From positions 1-64,000 of the forward strand of contig NZ_FNDX01000014.1 in NCBI RefSeq assembly GCF_900099765.1: 64,000 bases of DNA, in the 5' to 3' direction. The notes under the pieces are model-generated. The model had not been told where the DNA came from. It made no database searches and worked only from the letters and a program-made list of their open reading frames with translations. The translations under genes were made by a program, and so were the position numbers. This document shows, in pieces, positions 45,171 to 53,793 of this stretch. Origin of the DNA: Paenibacillus typhae. Lineage in GTDB: Bacteria > Bacillota > Bacilli > Paenibacillales > Paenibacillaceae. Numbering within the stretch: position 1 is the stretch's first letter; each line of letters opens with the position of its first letter.

Positions 45171-46079
45171 ATGCGCCTGGAACAGCTCTATCATATTGTG
45201 GCGATTGCCCAGACGGGGTCCATTTCGACGGCAGCTGAACGCGCCTACATATCACAGCCAGCACTCAGCTCCTCGGTATCCAAGCTTGAGGTTGAGCTGG
45301 GGGTTCCGCTGTTCAAGCGGACCAATCAGGGCGTGCATCCTACAGAAATTGGACAGGCTGTTATCGCCAAGGCTATGGAGGCCATTGATCTGCTTGAGGA
45401 TATCAAAGCGCTTGCCGAGGAGAACACACGCAGTATGACCGGAAGCATTCATCTGGCGGTAGAGCCGTTTATCAGCAACACCATTATGGTCAATGCCCTG
45501 ACAACGTTCAAATACAGGCATCCTAATGTAAATGTGCTGATGAAGGTCGGGGAGTCCAATAACAACCTGCGTGATATTGCGGCGGGCAAAGCGGATTTCG
45601 GCGTGGTGATGAAAAGCTGCAGCCCGGGCGGGGAACGGGATCTTTGCTTCAGGGAGCTGTTCAGGGACCGGCTGGTGCTGCTGGTCAGCAGGGAGTCGGA
45701 GCTGGCCGACGGCGGGAGCATTACGCTGCAGGAGGCGATGGCTCAGCCGCTGGTGTTATACAATACGGAGTTTGCTACTGACTGCTGGGTTTCCGAGCTG
45801 CTTGGGGGTTACGGCGAATGCAATGTGGCTTACCGGCTGGACAGCTTTCCGATGCTGGAAAAAGTAATTTCGCAGAACCTGTGCGCAGCCTTTGCCCCCA
45901 GGTTCATGAGTGATTATTTTGTGAATAAGGGCAGTATTGTTCCGCTTGAAATCACCGGTGCCGAGCTGGATGTTTCCATTGTTCTGGCCTGGACCAAACG
46001 GCATCACCTGTCCCTGATTGAAAAAGAAATGATGGAGACGATCAAATCCTTTTGTGCAATGTTTGAGTTTATCGGTTAG
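45171..46079 (+). CDS. LysR-family transcriptional regulator
   Basis: 302 residues. Winged helix at the N-terminus (MRLEQLYHIVAIAQTGSISTAAERAYISQPALSSSVSKLEVELGVPLFKRTNQGV), linker helix, and two-lobed inducer-binding domain (GSIHLAVEPFISNTIMVNALTTF onward). GAGAGGGAG precedes ATG. It lies directly before an ABC transporter of the nitrate/sulfonate/taurine type on the same strand. Such LysR proteins usually respond to the transported compound. It could also act on the neighbouring cyanurate-type operon, since the Pseudomonas atz regulator AtzR is also a LysR protein; that link is only suggestive. Confidence 0.92.
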   Translation: MRLEQLYHIVAIAQTGSISTAAERAYISQPALSSSVSKLEVELGVPLFKRTNQGVHPTEIGQAVIAKAMEAIDLLEDIKALAEENTRSMTGSIHLAVEPFISNTIMVNALTTFKYRHPNVNVLMKVGESNNNLRDIAAGKADFGVVMKSCSPGGERDLCFRELFRDRLVLLVSRESELADGGSITLQEAMAQPLVLYNTEFATDCWVSELLGGYGECNVAYRLDSFPMLEKVISQNLCAAFAPRFMSDYFVNKGSIVPLEITGAELDVSIVLAWTKRHHLSLIEKEMMETIKSFCAMFEFIG

Positions 46080-46097
46080 CGCTGACCGGACAACCGG

Positions 46098-46155
46098 AGG
46101 CCTGCCGTCTCAGCAATACGGGTGAAGTATGCCCTGCTGAGCGGCAGGCCTTTTT
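46098..46155 (+). terminator. Long hairpin with T-run between the LysR and permease genes
   Basis: AGGCCTGCCG-T-CTCAGCA pairs with TGCTGAG-CGGCAGGCCT (one bulge), followed by TTTTT ending at 46155. The permease ribosome site begins six bases later, at 46161, leaving no room for a promoter. The hairpin may therefore act as a terminator with read-through or as an attenuator. Confidence 0.85.
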
Positions 46156-46174
46156 GAATGAAGGAGATGCTGAT

Positions 46175-47035
46175 ATGCAGAGCAACACACAGGCCGCAGT
46201 GCCGCTGACAAATGGAGAGGACCGGCTTGCGCCGGCTGCCGCAAGGAAAGGTGCCGGCGGGAAAATATCAAAGGAATGGCTGTACCGCGGAATCTCCGCC
46301 GCTTCCCTGCTGGCGGTGCTGCTGCTGTGGTGGTGCGCCGGCACGTTCGGCTGGGTCAATCCGCTGTTTCTGCCCAAGCCGCAGACCGTATGGAACGCCT
46401 TTATGGATGTGCTCCGCGACGGGTACAAAGGGCATACGCTGCTGAACCATATCGGCACCAGCATGAGACGGCTATTTCTGGCGCTGGCGGCGGCTTTTGC
46501 CACGGCGGTTCCGCTGGGTATTCTGTGCGGACGGTACCGGGTGCTGCGGGCAATTGTGGACCCTTTTATTGAATTCTACCGTCCGCTGCCGCCGCTTGCC
46601 TACTATACGCTGCTGATTCTCTGGTTCGGGATCACGGATGTGTCCAAGGTGCTGCTGCTGTTTCTCGGCGCCTTTGCCCCATTGTTCATTACGGCGGTAT
46701 TCAGTGTTCAGCGGCTCAGCCCCGACCGGATTAACGGTGCACGTTCGCTTGGGGCAAAGGGCTGGAAGCTGTATGCGTTCATTATTTTCCCGTCGGTGCT
46801 CCCGGAGCTTCTGACCGGTCTGCGCACAGCTGTCGGCGTAAGCTACGCTACACTGGTTGCCGCTGAAATGGTTGCTGCTGTATCCGGCGTCGGCTGGATG
46901 GTACTGGATGCGAGCAAGTTTTTACGCAGTGACATTATGTATCTGGGCATTATCATTATGGCGCTTATCGCCATTGCCATTGATCTTGTAATCCGCAGCC
47001 TGATCCGGCTAGTCTCGCCGTGGACGGAGCAATAA
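46175..47035 (+). CDS. ABC transporter permease, nitrate/sulfonate/taurine type (SsuC/TauC-like)
   Basis: 286 residues with six predicted membrane segments. The family's coupling region reads INGARSLGAKGWKLYAFIIFPSVLPELLTGLRTAVGVSYATLVAAEM, and PLPPLAYYTLLILWFGITDVSKVLLLFLGAFAPL is typical of TauC/SsuC. ATG 46175 follows AAGGAG by 8 nt; TTG 46154 lies in the terminator T-run and is rejected. It is the first gene of a permease-receptor-ATPase operon. The cargo is unknown but the family imports small sulfonates, nitrate-like anions and N-heterocycles. Confidence 0.9.
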   Translation: MQSNTQAAVPLTNGEDRLAPAAARKGAGGKISKEWLYRGISAASLLAVLLLWWCAGTFGWVNPLFLPKPQTVWNAFMDVLRDGYKGHTLLNHIGTSMRRLFLALAAAFATAVPLGILCGRYRVLRAIVDPFIEFYRPLPPLAYYTLLILWFGITDVSKVLLLFLGAFAPLFITAVFSVQRLSPDRINGARSLGAKGWKLYAFIIFPSVLPELLTGLRTAVGVSYATLVAAEMVAAVSGVGWMVLDASKFLRSDIMYLGIIIMALIAIAIDLVIRSLIRLVSPWTEQ

Positions 47036-47065
47036 GACTATCTATTCAAAAGGGAGAGGAATGCT

Positions 47066-48184
47066 TTGAGACAATTCCGCACATTATTCAGGATTACCCC
47101 GCTGCTGGCGGTGCTGGCAGTACTGCTGGTGATTACCGCCTGCGGCAATAATAATCAGGCAAGCGGCAAAAATGCGGCGCAAGCGACGGAAACGCCAGCC
47201 GTAACGGCTGCTGCGGAAACGGCCGCCGCTGAGCCGGCCGCTGCTGCGGAGGAGCTGCCGAAGGAGATCCGCATCGGCTACCAGGTATCCCCGAACGGGG
47301 AGCTGCTCGCCAAAGCACTGGGCCTGCTGGAAAAGAAGTATCCGGATGTCACTGTTACCTGGCTGAAGTTCGACTCCGGCCGTGATGTGAATGTGGCGAT
47401 TGCCAGCGGAGGCATTGACTTCGGCCTGCTCGGAACACCGCCAGGGGCATCCGGCATTGCCCAAGGTCTGCCGGATCAGGTCTATTATATTCATGATGTA
47501 ATCGGCCAGAGCGAAGCGCTTGTCGTCAAGAGTGACTCTGGGATTGCCTCACTTGCGGATCTGAAGGGGCATACCATTGCCACCACCTTCGGCTCCACCT
47601 CCCACTTCAGCCTGCTCTCGGCGCTGAAGCAGGAGAACATCGATCCGGCGACCCTTACCATCCTTGATATGCAGGCTCCGGATATTGTGGCCGCCTGGCA
47701 GCGCGGCGATATTGACGGTGCATATACCTGGCAGCCGAGCCAGTCCAAGCTGGTTGAGGACGGAGGAAAGATCATTATCAGCTCTGCCGAGGTTGCAGCC
47801 AAAGGCGGAATTACCGGCGAGTTCGGTGTCGTGCATAATGACTTTATCGCCAAGTATCCGCATGTGGTCAAAGGATACATCTCGGTGCTGGATGAGGCGG
47901 TCAAGCTCTACCGCGATCAGCCGCAGGAGTCGGCAGAGGCGCTGTCTGCAGAGCTCGGGCTGACACCGGAAGCCACCCTTAAAGCGATGAACGAAATTAT
48001 TGTGCTTGATGCTTCGCAGCAGACGGCGCCCGAGTATATGGGGACTCCGGATCAGCCGGGTGCGTTCGGCCAGCTGCTGAAGGAGACCGCAGATTTCCTG
48101 GTGGAGCAGAAATCGATTACGGAATCGCCCGAGTTATCCGTGTATCAGAAGGCGCTGCGCAATGATCTGTATTCTGCGGAATAA
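47066..48184 (+). CDS. ABC transporter substrate-binding lipoprotein (TauA/SsuA-like)
   Basis: 372 residues. Lipobox VITAC (Cys26), then an Ala/Glu/Thr-rich tether of about 35 residues and the periplasmic-type fold EIRIGYQVSPNGELLAKALGLLEKKYPDVTVTWLKFDSGRDVNVAIASGGIDFGLLGTPP, which is characteristic of taurine/sulfonate-binding proteins. Start is TTG 47066 with GGGAGAGG upstream. It lies between its permease and ATPase genes. The ligand is inferred only at family level; adjacency to a ring-opening amidohydrolase operon makes an N-heterocycle as plausible as a sulfonate. Confidence 0.9.
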   Translation: MRQFRTLFRITPLLAVLAVLLVITACGNNNQASGKNAAQATETPAVTAAAETAAAEPAAAAEELPKEIRIGYQVSPNGELLAKALGLLEKKYPDVTVTWLKFDSGRDVNVAIASGGIDFGLLGTPPGASGIAQGLPDQVYYIHDVIGQSEALVVKSDSGIASLADLKGHTIATTFGSTSHFSLLSALKQENIDPATLTILDMQAPDIVAAWQRGDIDGAYTWQPSQSKLVEDGGKIIISSAEVAAKGGITGEFGVVHNDFIAKYPHVVKGYISVLDEAVKLYRDQPQESAEALSAELGLTPEATLKAMNEIIVLDASQQTAPEYMGTPDQPGAFGQLLKETADFLVEQKSITESPELSVYQKALRNDLYSAE

Positions 48185-48214
48185 ACAATCTGCAGCAGGA
48201 AAGGGGGAGCCAGA

Positions 48215-49015
48215 GTGATCTATGAAGAAAAGCGGGAGCAGGGGATTCTGCTGGACGGAATCGGCCTTGCCTACGGCAAGGGAGCGGCGGAGCGCCATGT
48301 GCTGCGGGACATCAGCCTGCAGCTGGCACCCGGAGAATTCGTGGCTGTTCTTGGCCCGTCCGGCTGCGGCAAAACCTCACTCCTGAATATCCTTGCAGGT
48401 TATCTGCGGCCGACCCGGGGAACGGTTAGCATTAACGGCAAACGCCATACAAGGCCCGATCCGGAGGTGGGTGTCGTCTTCCAGCAGGCGAACCTGTTCC
48501 CGTGGCTGTCCCTGGCCCGTAACATCGAGTTCGGCATGCGGATGCAGAATCTTCCCAAAGCCCGGCGCAAGGAACGGGTATCTTATTTTCTGGAGCTTAT
48601 GGGGCTGGAAGCATCCGCAAAGCTGCTGCCGCACCAGCTGTCCGGCGGGATGAAGCAGCGGGCAGCCATAGCCCGTACACTGGCCGCCGAGCCGGAGATT
48701 GTGCTGCTCGATGAGCCGTTCAGCGCACTCGATGCCCTGACCCGCGAGAATATGCAGCTGCATCTGCGGGAGATTTGGCGCAAAACGGGCAAGTGTATGT
48801 TCTTCATCACCCACGATGTGGATGAAGCGCTGCTCCTGTCCAGCCGTCTGATCGTAATGCACCCTGAACCGGGCAGAGTGGTGGAGGATTTCGCCAATCC
48901 GCTGACAGCGGGTGCAGAAGATCAGTCTTTTGCAAGAATTCGCAGCAACGCAGAATACAGCACGCTGCGGGAACATTTGCTAACACGGATGGACGGCGTG
49001 AATACATTTGTATGA
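48215..49015 (+). CDS. ABC transporter ATP-binding protein (TauB/SsuB-like)
   Basis: 266 residues. Walker A GPSGCGKT at 47-54, Q-loop VVFQQANLFPWLSLARNIEFGM, signature LSGGMKQRAAIARTLA, Walker B IVLLDEPFSALD and H-loop FFITHDVDEALLL. The FPWLSL after the Q-loop is typical of TauB/SsuB. Start is GTG 48215 behind AAAGGGGGAG. It completes the transporter that begins at 46175 and is followed by a terminator. Confidence 0.93.
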   Translation: MIYEEKREQGILLDGIGLAYGKGAAERHVLRDISLQLAPGEFVAVLGPSGCGKTSLLNILAGYLRPTRGTVSINGKRHTRPDPEVGVVFQQANLFPWLSLARNIEFGMRMQNLPKARRKERVSYFLELMGLEASAKLLPHQLSGGMKQRAAIARTLAAEPEIVLLDEPFSALDALTRENMQLHLREIWRKTGKCMFFITHDVDEALLLSSRLIVMHPEPGRVVEDFANPLTAGAEDQSFARIRSNAEYSTLREHLLTRMDGVNTFV

Positions 49016-49040
49016 AGCTGTAAAGTGAAGGGATTGCAGC

Positions 49041-49078
49041 AAGCTGTCCGGGACCTGGTGTCCTGGACGGCTTTTTTG
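49041..49078 (+). terminator. Terminator of the TauABC-type operon
   Basis: AAGCTGTCCGGGAC pairs with GTCCTGGACGGCTT through two G-U pairs around a 5-nt loop and is followed by TTTTTT. Confidence 0.85.
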
Positions 49079-49173
49079 CTGTTCAATTAACAGCTACGGC
49101 GTTCGGGGGTAGACGCGCATCCATACCTCATATTCCTTATTCATCCAAAAACTGTGTACAGGCATGTTATTTA

Positions 49174-49190
49174 TGTTAATTTATATAACC
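49174..49190 (+). promoter_or_regulatory. GlnR/TnrA-like box 1
   Basis: TGTTA-N7-TAACC matches the GlnR/TnrA consensus TGTNA-N7-TNACA at all but the last position. It lies 172 bp upstream of the biuret-hydrolase-like start, in an AT-rich leader. Confidence 0.6.
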
Positions 49191-49268
49191 CAATAAGTAA
49201 TGTTTGTAGAAAAACACGAAACAAAAGTTAATAATCTTGTAATAAAAACGAAGACATATCAGTTTTGT

Positions 49269-49285
49269 TGTAATATAATCTAACT
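49269..49285 (+). promoter_or_regulatory. GlnR/TnrA-like box 2
   Basis: TGTAA-N7-TAACT matches the consensus at all but the last position and lies 40 bp upstream of the perfect box 3. Confidence 0.55.
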
Positions 49286-49308
49286 CATAAGAGAGAAGCG
49301 AAAACAAA

Positions 49309-49325
49309 TGTTATATAAACTAACA
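49309..49325 (+). promoter_or_regulatory. GlnR/TnrA box 3, perfect match
   Basis: TGTTATATAAACTAACA fits TGTNA-N7-TNACA at every fixed position. It lies 37 bp before the start codon and 21 bp before the AGGAGG ribosome site, so it overlaps or follows a promoter. In Paenibacillus nif genes GlnR is known to activate from an upstream site and repress from a downstream one; boxes 1 or 2 and 3 could do the same here. Confidence 0.72.
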
Positions 49326-49361
49326 CAAATAATGTGCTTATTTAGAGGAGGAAACGATATT

Positions 49362-50063
49362 ATGCAGATCACAGCATCACCTTATATGTGGCCTTACGAC
49401 GGGGCCATGGATCCCCGGAAGACAGCGCTCATGATTATTGATATGCAAACCGACTTCTGCGGCAAGGGAGGGTACGTAGAGCAGATGGGTTACGACCTTT
49501 CCTTGACGGCTCAGGCAATCAAGCCCATTCAGCAGCTGCTTGAGCGTATCCGCCGTGTTGAAGGCTTCACTGTCATTCATACGAGGGAAGGGCATAAGCC
49601 GGATTTATCCGATCTGCCTGCCAACAAACGGTGGCGCAGCAAACAGATCGGGGCAGAGATCGGGTCTGTTGGTCCTGCGGGACGGATTCTTGTCCGGGGC
49701 GAACGAGGCTGGCAGATTATTGAGGAGCTTGCACCGGCACCCGGCGAATTTATCATCGATAAGCCCGGCAAGGGAAGCTTTTACGCAACGGACCTTGACC
49801 TGATCTTGCGGAACAGGGGGATCACCCATCTGATTCTTACAGGCATCACAACAGATGTATGTGTCCATACGACTATGCGGGAAGCGAATGACCGGGGTTA
49901 CGAATGTCTCATTCTGGAGGATTGCACCGGAGCTACTGATCCCCGCAATCATCAGGCCGCGCTGGAAATGGTCAAGATGCAGGGAGGCGTATTCGGGAGT
50001 GTCAGCCATTCCGAAGAGGTTCTCAAAGCACTGGAGCATTATCAGGCCGCTGAACGTTATTAA
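49362..50063 (+). CDS. biuH: Isochorismatase-family cysteine hydrolase, probable biuret amidohydrolase
   Basis: 233 residues from ATG 49362 (AGGAGG 10 nt upstream); the frame open to 49308 is not used. The catalytic triad of the family is visible: Asp27 in IIDMQTDF, Lys134 in [16 protein letters not shown], Cys167 in [13 protein letters not shown]. Family members include biuret hydrolase BiuH, RutB and nicotinamidases. BiuH is favoured because the same operon encodes a cyanuric acid hydrolase-type enzyme and an allophanate hydrolase, and biuret is the intermediate that links them. It would convert biuret to allophanate and ammonia in the cytoplasm. An N-carbamoyl or ureido-acid amidohydrolase remains possible. 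First gene of an eight-gene operon with GlnR boxes. Confidence 0.8.
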   Translation: MQITASPYMWPYDGAMDPRKTALMIIDMQTDFCGKGGYVEQMGYDLSLTAQAIKPIQQLLERIRRVEGFTVIHTREGHKPDLSDLPANKRWRSKQIGAEIGSVGPAGRILVRGERGWQIIEELAPAPGEFIIDKPGKGSFYATDLDLILRNRGITHLILTGITTDVCVHTTMREANDRGYECLILEDCTGATDPRNHQAALEMVKMQGGVFGSVSHSEEVLKALEHYQAAERY

Positions 50064-50103
50064 TCACTTGGCAAACCATTACATCATAACGGGGGAATAT
50101 CCT

Positions 50104-51117
50104 ATGTGGAAAATGTCCAGAAAAGCAATGCTCGTCCTGTTATCGTCACTTATGCTGCTAATTACCGCCTGCGGCTCCGGCTCCAATGAGACAATCAAAG
50201 CTGACGGCGGCCAGGGTGAGTCCGGTGGGCTGAAGAAGGTTGTACTGAGACTGAAATGGATTCATCAGGCCCAGTTTGCCGGCTTTTACACCGCTGTGGA
50301 GAAGGGCTACTACAAGGATGCCGGACTGGATGTGGAGATACGGCCGGGCGGATCGGATTTTCCGTCGGTGCAGATGGTCGCTTCCGGCAGTGAGGAGTTC
50401 GGGGTAACCGGAGCGGACCAGATTATTATTGCCCGGGAAAAGGGAGTGCCCGTCAAGGCTGTATCCACGATTTACCGCAAAACCCCCTTTGTAATGTTCG
50501 CGCTCAAAGAGTCGGGAATTTCCACGATGGAGGATCTTATCGGCCAGAAGGTAGGCATTAAGCTGGGCGGCAATGAAGAACTGACATTCCGGGCCATGGA
50601 GAAAAGCGCAGGCATCGAAACCTCGCAAATTGAGGAAATGCCGATCAAATATGATCTTAGTCCGCTGCTCACCGGGCAGGTGAAGGCGTGGCCGGGGTAC
50701 GTGATCAATGAAGTGCTGGCTGTGCAGGAGCAGGGCAAAGAGGTAAACATTATTGATCCGAATGACTACGGCATCAATTTCTATGCGGATACGCTGTTTA
50801 CTACTGAATCTGTCATTGAAAAGGACCCTGAGCTGGTCAAGAGCTTCGTGCAGGCTTCCATGAAAGGCTGGGATTATGCGCTGAAGAATCCGGAGGAAGC
50901 GGCGGAATTTGGTTTGAAGTATGGTGACAAGCTGAATCTTGAGCATGAGGTAGCGATGATGAAAGCCAGCATTCCGCTGCTGGAGCCGGAGCAGCTTCCG
51001 CTCGGATCGACAGAGGAAGAGGCATGGGGTACCCTGCAGAAGAGTCTGATTGAGCTTGGTTTTGTGAAGAAAGAGCAGGATCTGAAGTCACTGTTTACGA
51101 ACGAATACCTGGAATAG
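50104..51117 (+). CDS. ABC transporter substrate-binding lipoprotein, THI5/NMT1 type
   Basis: 337 residues. Lipobox LITAC, a short tether, then VVLRLKWIHQAQFAGFYTAVEKGYYKDAGLDVEIRPGG, the hallmark start of NMT1/THI5-like receptors for pyrimidine-type and related ring ligands (ThiY, RibY). ATG 50104 follows GGGGG by about 6 nt; the longer frame from 49855 overlaps the hydrolase gene. Located 40 bp after the biuret-hydrolase-like gene and before its own ATPase and permease, it probably captures the ring compound (cyanuric acid, biuret or a relative) that the operon degrades. Ligand inferred. Confidence 0.9.
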   Translation: MWKMSRKAMLVLLSSLMLLITACGSGSNETIKADGGQGESGGLKKVVLRLKWIHQAQFAGFYTAVEKGYYKDAGLDVEIRPGGSDFPSVQMVASGSEEFGVTGADQIIIAREKGVPVKAVSTIYRKTPFVMFALKESGISTMEDLIGQKVGIKLGGNEELTFRAMEKSAGIETSQIEEMPIKYDLSPLLTGQVKAWPGYVINEVLAVQEQGKEVNIIDPNDYGINFYADTLFTTESVIEKDPELVKSFVQASMKGWDYALKNPEEAAEFGLKYGDKLNLEHEVAMMKASIPLLEPEQLPLGSTEEEAWGTLQKSLIELGFVKKEQDLKSLFTNEYLE

Positions 51118-51128
51118 GAGGCGGTCTT

Positions 51129-51950
51129 ATGACGGCGGTAATTAAGGAACAGAAGAGCTTCATTGCAGAACATCGTCCCTTACAGGAATCCAAAGCGCGT
51201 GAAGTGATGCTCTCGTTATCAGACTGCTCCCTGTCCTTTGGAGAGGTGCAGGTGCTTAACCGGGTGAATCTGGATGTATACCGGAATGAATTCATTTCCA
51301 TACTCGGGCCGAGCGGCTGCGGAAAATCGACCATGCTGAGGCTGATGCTTCAGCTGCTCGGTCCCGACAAGGGAGGGAAGGTCACGTATGCTTCCTCCGA
51401 CTTGTCGCTGGGCATGGTCTTTCAGAAGCCGGTGCTTATGCCTTGGCTGACGGCACTCCAGAACGTCACCCTTCCGCTCGAGCTCGGCAACAAGAAAAAG
51501 TTCACGAAGCAGGAAGCGCGGGAAAAAGCGGAAAGTGCGCTGCGCCTGGTAGGCCTGCAGGATTTCATGAATCATTTTCCCCACCAGCTGAGCGGCGGCA
51601 TGCAGCAGCGGGCTGCAATCGCCAGAGCGCTTGCAGCCGATCCGGCAGTGCTTTTAATGGATGAGCCCTTTGGCGCCCTGGATGAACTAACCCGTGAGAA
51701 GCTGAATTTCGAGCTGCTCCGTCTATGGGAGAGCCCCGAAACCAGCCTTAGCAGCATCGTTATGGTTACACACTCGATTCAGGAGTCGGTGCTGCTGTCT
51801 GACCGGGTGGTGATGATGTCGCCCCGGCCCGCCGGAGTTACAGATATTATTCCGGTACCGCTGCCCTCGCCGCGGGAGGCGGGGATGGAAGAACTGCCGG
51901 AATTCCACTATACGGTCAAGGAATTGAGAAAGAGGGTGAAGCATTTATGA
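51129..51950 (+). CDS. ABC transporter ATP-binding protein
   Basis: 273 residues. Walker A GPSGCGKST near residue 60, Q-loop MVFQKPVLMPWLTALQNVTLP, signature LSGGMQQRAAIARALA, Walker B VLLMDEPFGALD, H-loop MVTHSIQESVLL. The MPWLTAL pattern fits the nitrate/sulfonate/THI5-type group. AGGAGG lies 8 nt before ATG. It starts 11 bp after the receptor gene and overlaps the permease by four bases (ATGA). Confidence 0.93.
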   Translation: MTAVIKEQKSFIAEHRPLQESKAREVMLSLSDCSLSFGEVQVLNRVNLDVYRNEFISILGPSGCGKSTMLRLMLQLLGPDKGGKVTYASSDLSLGMVFQKPVLMPWLTALQNVTLPLELGNKKKFTKQEAREKAESALRLVGLQDFMNHFPHQLSGGMQQRAAIARALAADPAVLLMDEPFGALDELTREKLNFELLRLWESPETSLSSIVMVTHSIQESVLLSDRVVMMSPRPAGVTDIIPVPLPSPREAGMEELPEFHYTVKELRKRVKHL

Positions 51951-52699
51951 CAGCCAAGCTTAAAGATAGCCTGTATCCGCTCGGATTCGGCCTGGGGTTT
52001 CTGGTGCTCTGGGAGCTGGCCGTTCGCCTCTTCTCCATTCCGGTATATTTGCTGCCGGCTCCCACAGCGGTCTTATCAGCGGTTGAAGCTTCGTTAGGCT
52101 CACATATGCTTGTTACGCTGATGGAATCTCTGGCCGGATTTATGCTCGCCAATATTCTGGGATTTGTTACAGCCGTTATCTTCGTGCATTCCAAACCGAT
52201 CGAGAAGGGGGCTTTTCCGCTGGCGATTGCCCTCAAGACAACACCGCTTGTGGCTCTCGCTCCTCTGCTGGTGGTGTGGCTCGGTACCGGATATTCCTCC
52301 AAGGTAGTGGCCTCCACGCTGATCTGCTTTTTTCCGATCCTGGTGAACAGTGTCAAAGGACTTAAGGCGATTGAATATGAGGCCTGGGAGCTGTTTTCCA
52401 CATATAAAGGGACGAAATGGGAAATTTTCTGGAAGCTGCGCCTGCCGACAAGTCTGCCGTATATTTTCTCAGCACTCAAAATCTCGACCTCCCTGGCGAT
52501 CGTCGGAGCTATTGTCGGCGAATTCGTCGGCGCGAACAAGGGGCTTGGATATGTTGTTCTGGTCTCGTCCTATCATATGGATACTCCGGTGATGTTCTCG
52601 GCGATTATCGCTTCGGCGGCCTGCGGGCTGCTGCTGTTCTGGTGTATCGGACTGCTCGAGAAGAAAGTCATCTTTTGGACAAGGAGCGATGATCTGTGA
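51947..52699 (+). CDS. ABC transporter permease, THI5/sulfonate type
   Basis: 250 residues with six predicted membrane segments. VNSVKGLKAIEYEAWELFSTYKGTKWEIFWKLRLPTSLPYIFSALKISTSLAIVGAIVGEFVGANKGLGYVV is the family's coupling and signature region. It overlaps the ATPase gene (ATGA) and the ring-hydrolase gene (GTGA), so uptake and degradation are translationally coupled. This coupling is the best contextual evidence that the importer serves the same pathway. Confidence 0.9.
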   Translation: MTAKLKDSLYPLGFGLGFLVLWELAVRLFSIPVYLLPAPTAVLSAVEASLGSHMLVTLMESLAGFMLANILGFVTAVIFVHSKPIEKGAFPLAIALKTTPLVALAPLLVVWLGTGYSSKVVASTLICFFPILVNSVKGLKAIEYEAWELFSTYKGTKWEIFWKLRLPTSLPYIFSALKISTSLAIVGAIVGEFVGANKGLGYVVLVSSYHMDTPVMFSAIIASAACGLLLFWCIGLLEKKVIFWTRSDDL

Positions 52700-53769
52700 T
52701 GAAATGCTCAGTGATAAAAGTGCCTGCAGCGGCTCCGCATGATACGTCAGGCCTTAAAGCCTCTATCGAGGCAGGAATCATTGATCCGGCACATGTAGTT
52801 GCCGTGCTGGGCAAGACCGAGGGCAACGGCTGTGTTAACGATTTTACCCGGGGGTACGCGGTGATGGCCTTGAAGCAGTTTTTTGCTCCGCATTCCGCTG
52901 ACGGCCAGGCGGCTGTGTCCTATATCATGTCAGGAGGCACGGAAGGCATCCTGAGTCCGCATTTCACTGTAATGAGCCGCAGCGGCTTGCCGGAGACTGC
53001 AGAGGCCGGGCTTGGGCTGAAATCACTCGCAATAGGCGTTTCCAGGACCAGAGATTTCCTGCCGGAGGAGCTGGGGCGTCTTAGCCAGGTCGATGCAGTG
53101 GCTGAAGCAGTGTCCCGTGCGGTGCATGATGCCGGTATTGCGTCTGCGGAGGATGTACATTTTGTACAGATTAAATGCCCTCTTCTGACTGCAGAACAAA
53201 TCCATGAGGCCCATGGCAGAAAGGCTGAGCTTGTGACAGAGGATACCTATAAGTCGATGGGGTATTCCAGAGGCGCTTCGGCCCTTGGTGTGGCTGTAGC
53301 GCTTGGAGAAGTCGGCCGGGAGGGGCTGCGGGATGAGCAAATCTGCGTGAACTGGGAGCTTTACAGTACGGTTGCTTCGACGTCTGCCGGGAGTGAGCTT
53401 TCCTGCTGTGAAATCATTGTATTCGGCAATTCTTCCGCAGCGGAGGGCCCTTATTTCATTGACCATGATGTTATGAAGGACTCCATTGACGGAGCAGCGC
53501 TGCAGCGGATGATCGACCGGCATGCCGGAGATGAGCTGATTCAGGTGCTGGCCAAGGCGGAGGCTGACCCTTCGGGCTATGTGCGGGAACGGCGTCATAC
53601 GATGCTGGATGATTCAGATATTAACCATACCCGTCATGCGCGTGCTGTTGTCGGCGGTGTTCTGGCTTATGTATGCGGAGATCCGATGATCTATGTATCC
53701 GGCGGCGGAGAGCATCAGGGACCGGCAGGCGGAGGACCGGTAGCGGCCATTTTCCGCAGAAATCAATAA
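52696..53769 (+). CDS. atzD: Ring-opening amidohydrolase, cyanuric acid hydrolase/barbiturase family
   Basis: 357 residues, the usual length for the family (AtzD, TrzD, barbiturase). Its three repeated domains each supply a Ser-Lys pair: Lys40 (GKTEGNG) with Ser79 (MSGGTEGILSPH), Lys160 (VQIKCPLL) with Ser230 (STSAGSELS), Lys287 (VLAKAEAD) with Ser335 (VSGGGEHQGPAGGGPVA). Cyanuric acid hydrolase opens the s-triazine ring to 1-carboxybiuret, which decarboxylates to biuret. AtzD function is favoured over barbiturase because biuret- and allophanate-hydrolase genes share the operon, but the two activities cannot be separated by motif alone. Starts at GTG 52696 (or ATG 52699), overlapping the permease stop. 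Confidence 0.85.
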   Translation: MMKCSVIKVPAAAPHDTSGLKASIEAGIIDPAHVVAVLGKTEGNGCVNDFTRGYAVMALKQFFAPHSADGQAAVSYIMSGGTEGILSPHFTVMSRSGLPETAEAGLGLKSLAIGVSRTRDFLPEELGRLSQVDAVAEAVSRAVHDAGIASAEDVHFVQIKCPLLTAEQIHEAHGRKAELVTEDTYKSMGYSRGASALGVAVALGEVGREGLRDEQICVNWELYSTVASTSAGSELSCCEIIVFGNSSAAEGPYFIDHDVMKDSIDGAALQRMIDRHAGDELIQVLAKAEADPSGYVRERRHTMLDDSDINHTRHARAVVGGVLAYVCGDPMIYVSGGGEHQGPAGGGPVAAIFRRNQ

Positions 53770-53793
53770 ATTCATCTTATGGAGGAATGACAT

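Noticed and set aside
52696..53769. Firm naming of the ring hydrolase as barbiturase in an oxidative pyrimidine pathway
   Set aside because: No uracil/thymine dehydrogenase gene is present, and the biuret- and allophanate-hydrolase genes favour the cyanuric acid route, although motifs alone do not exclude barbiturase.
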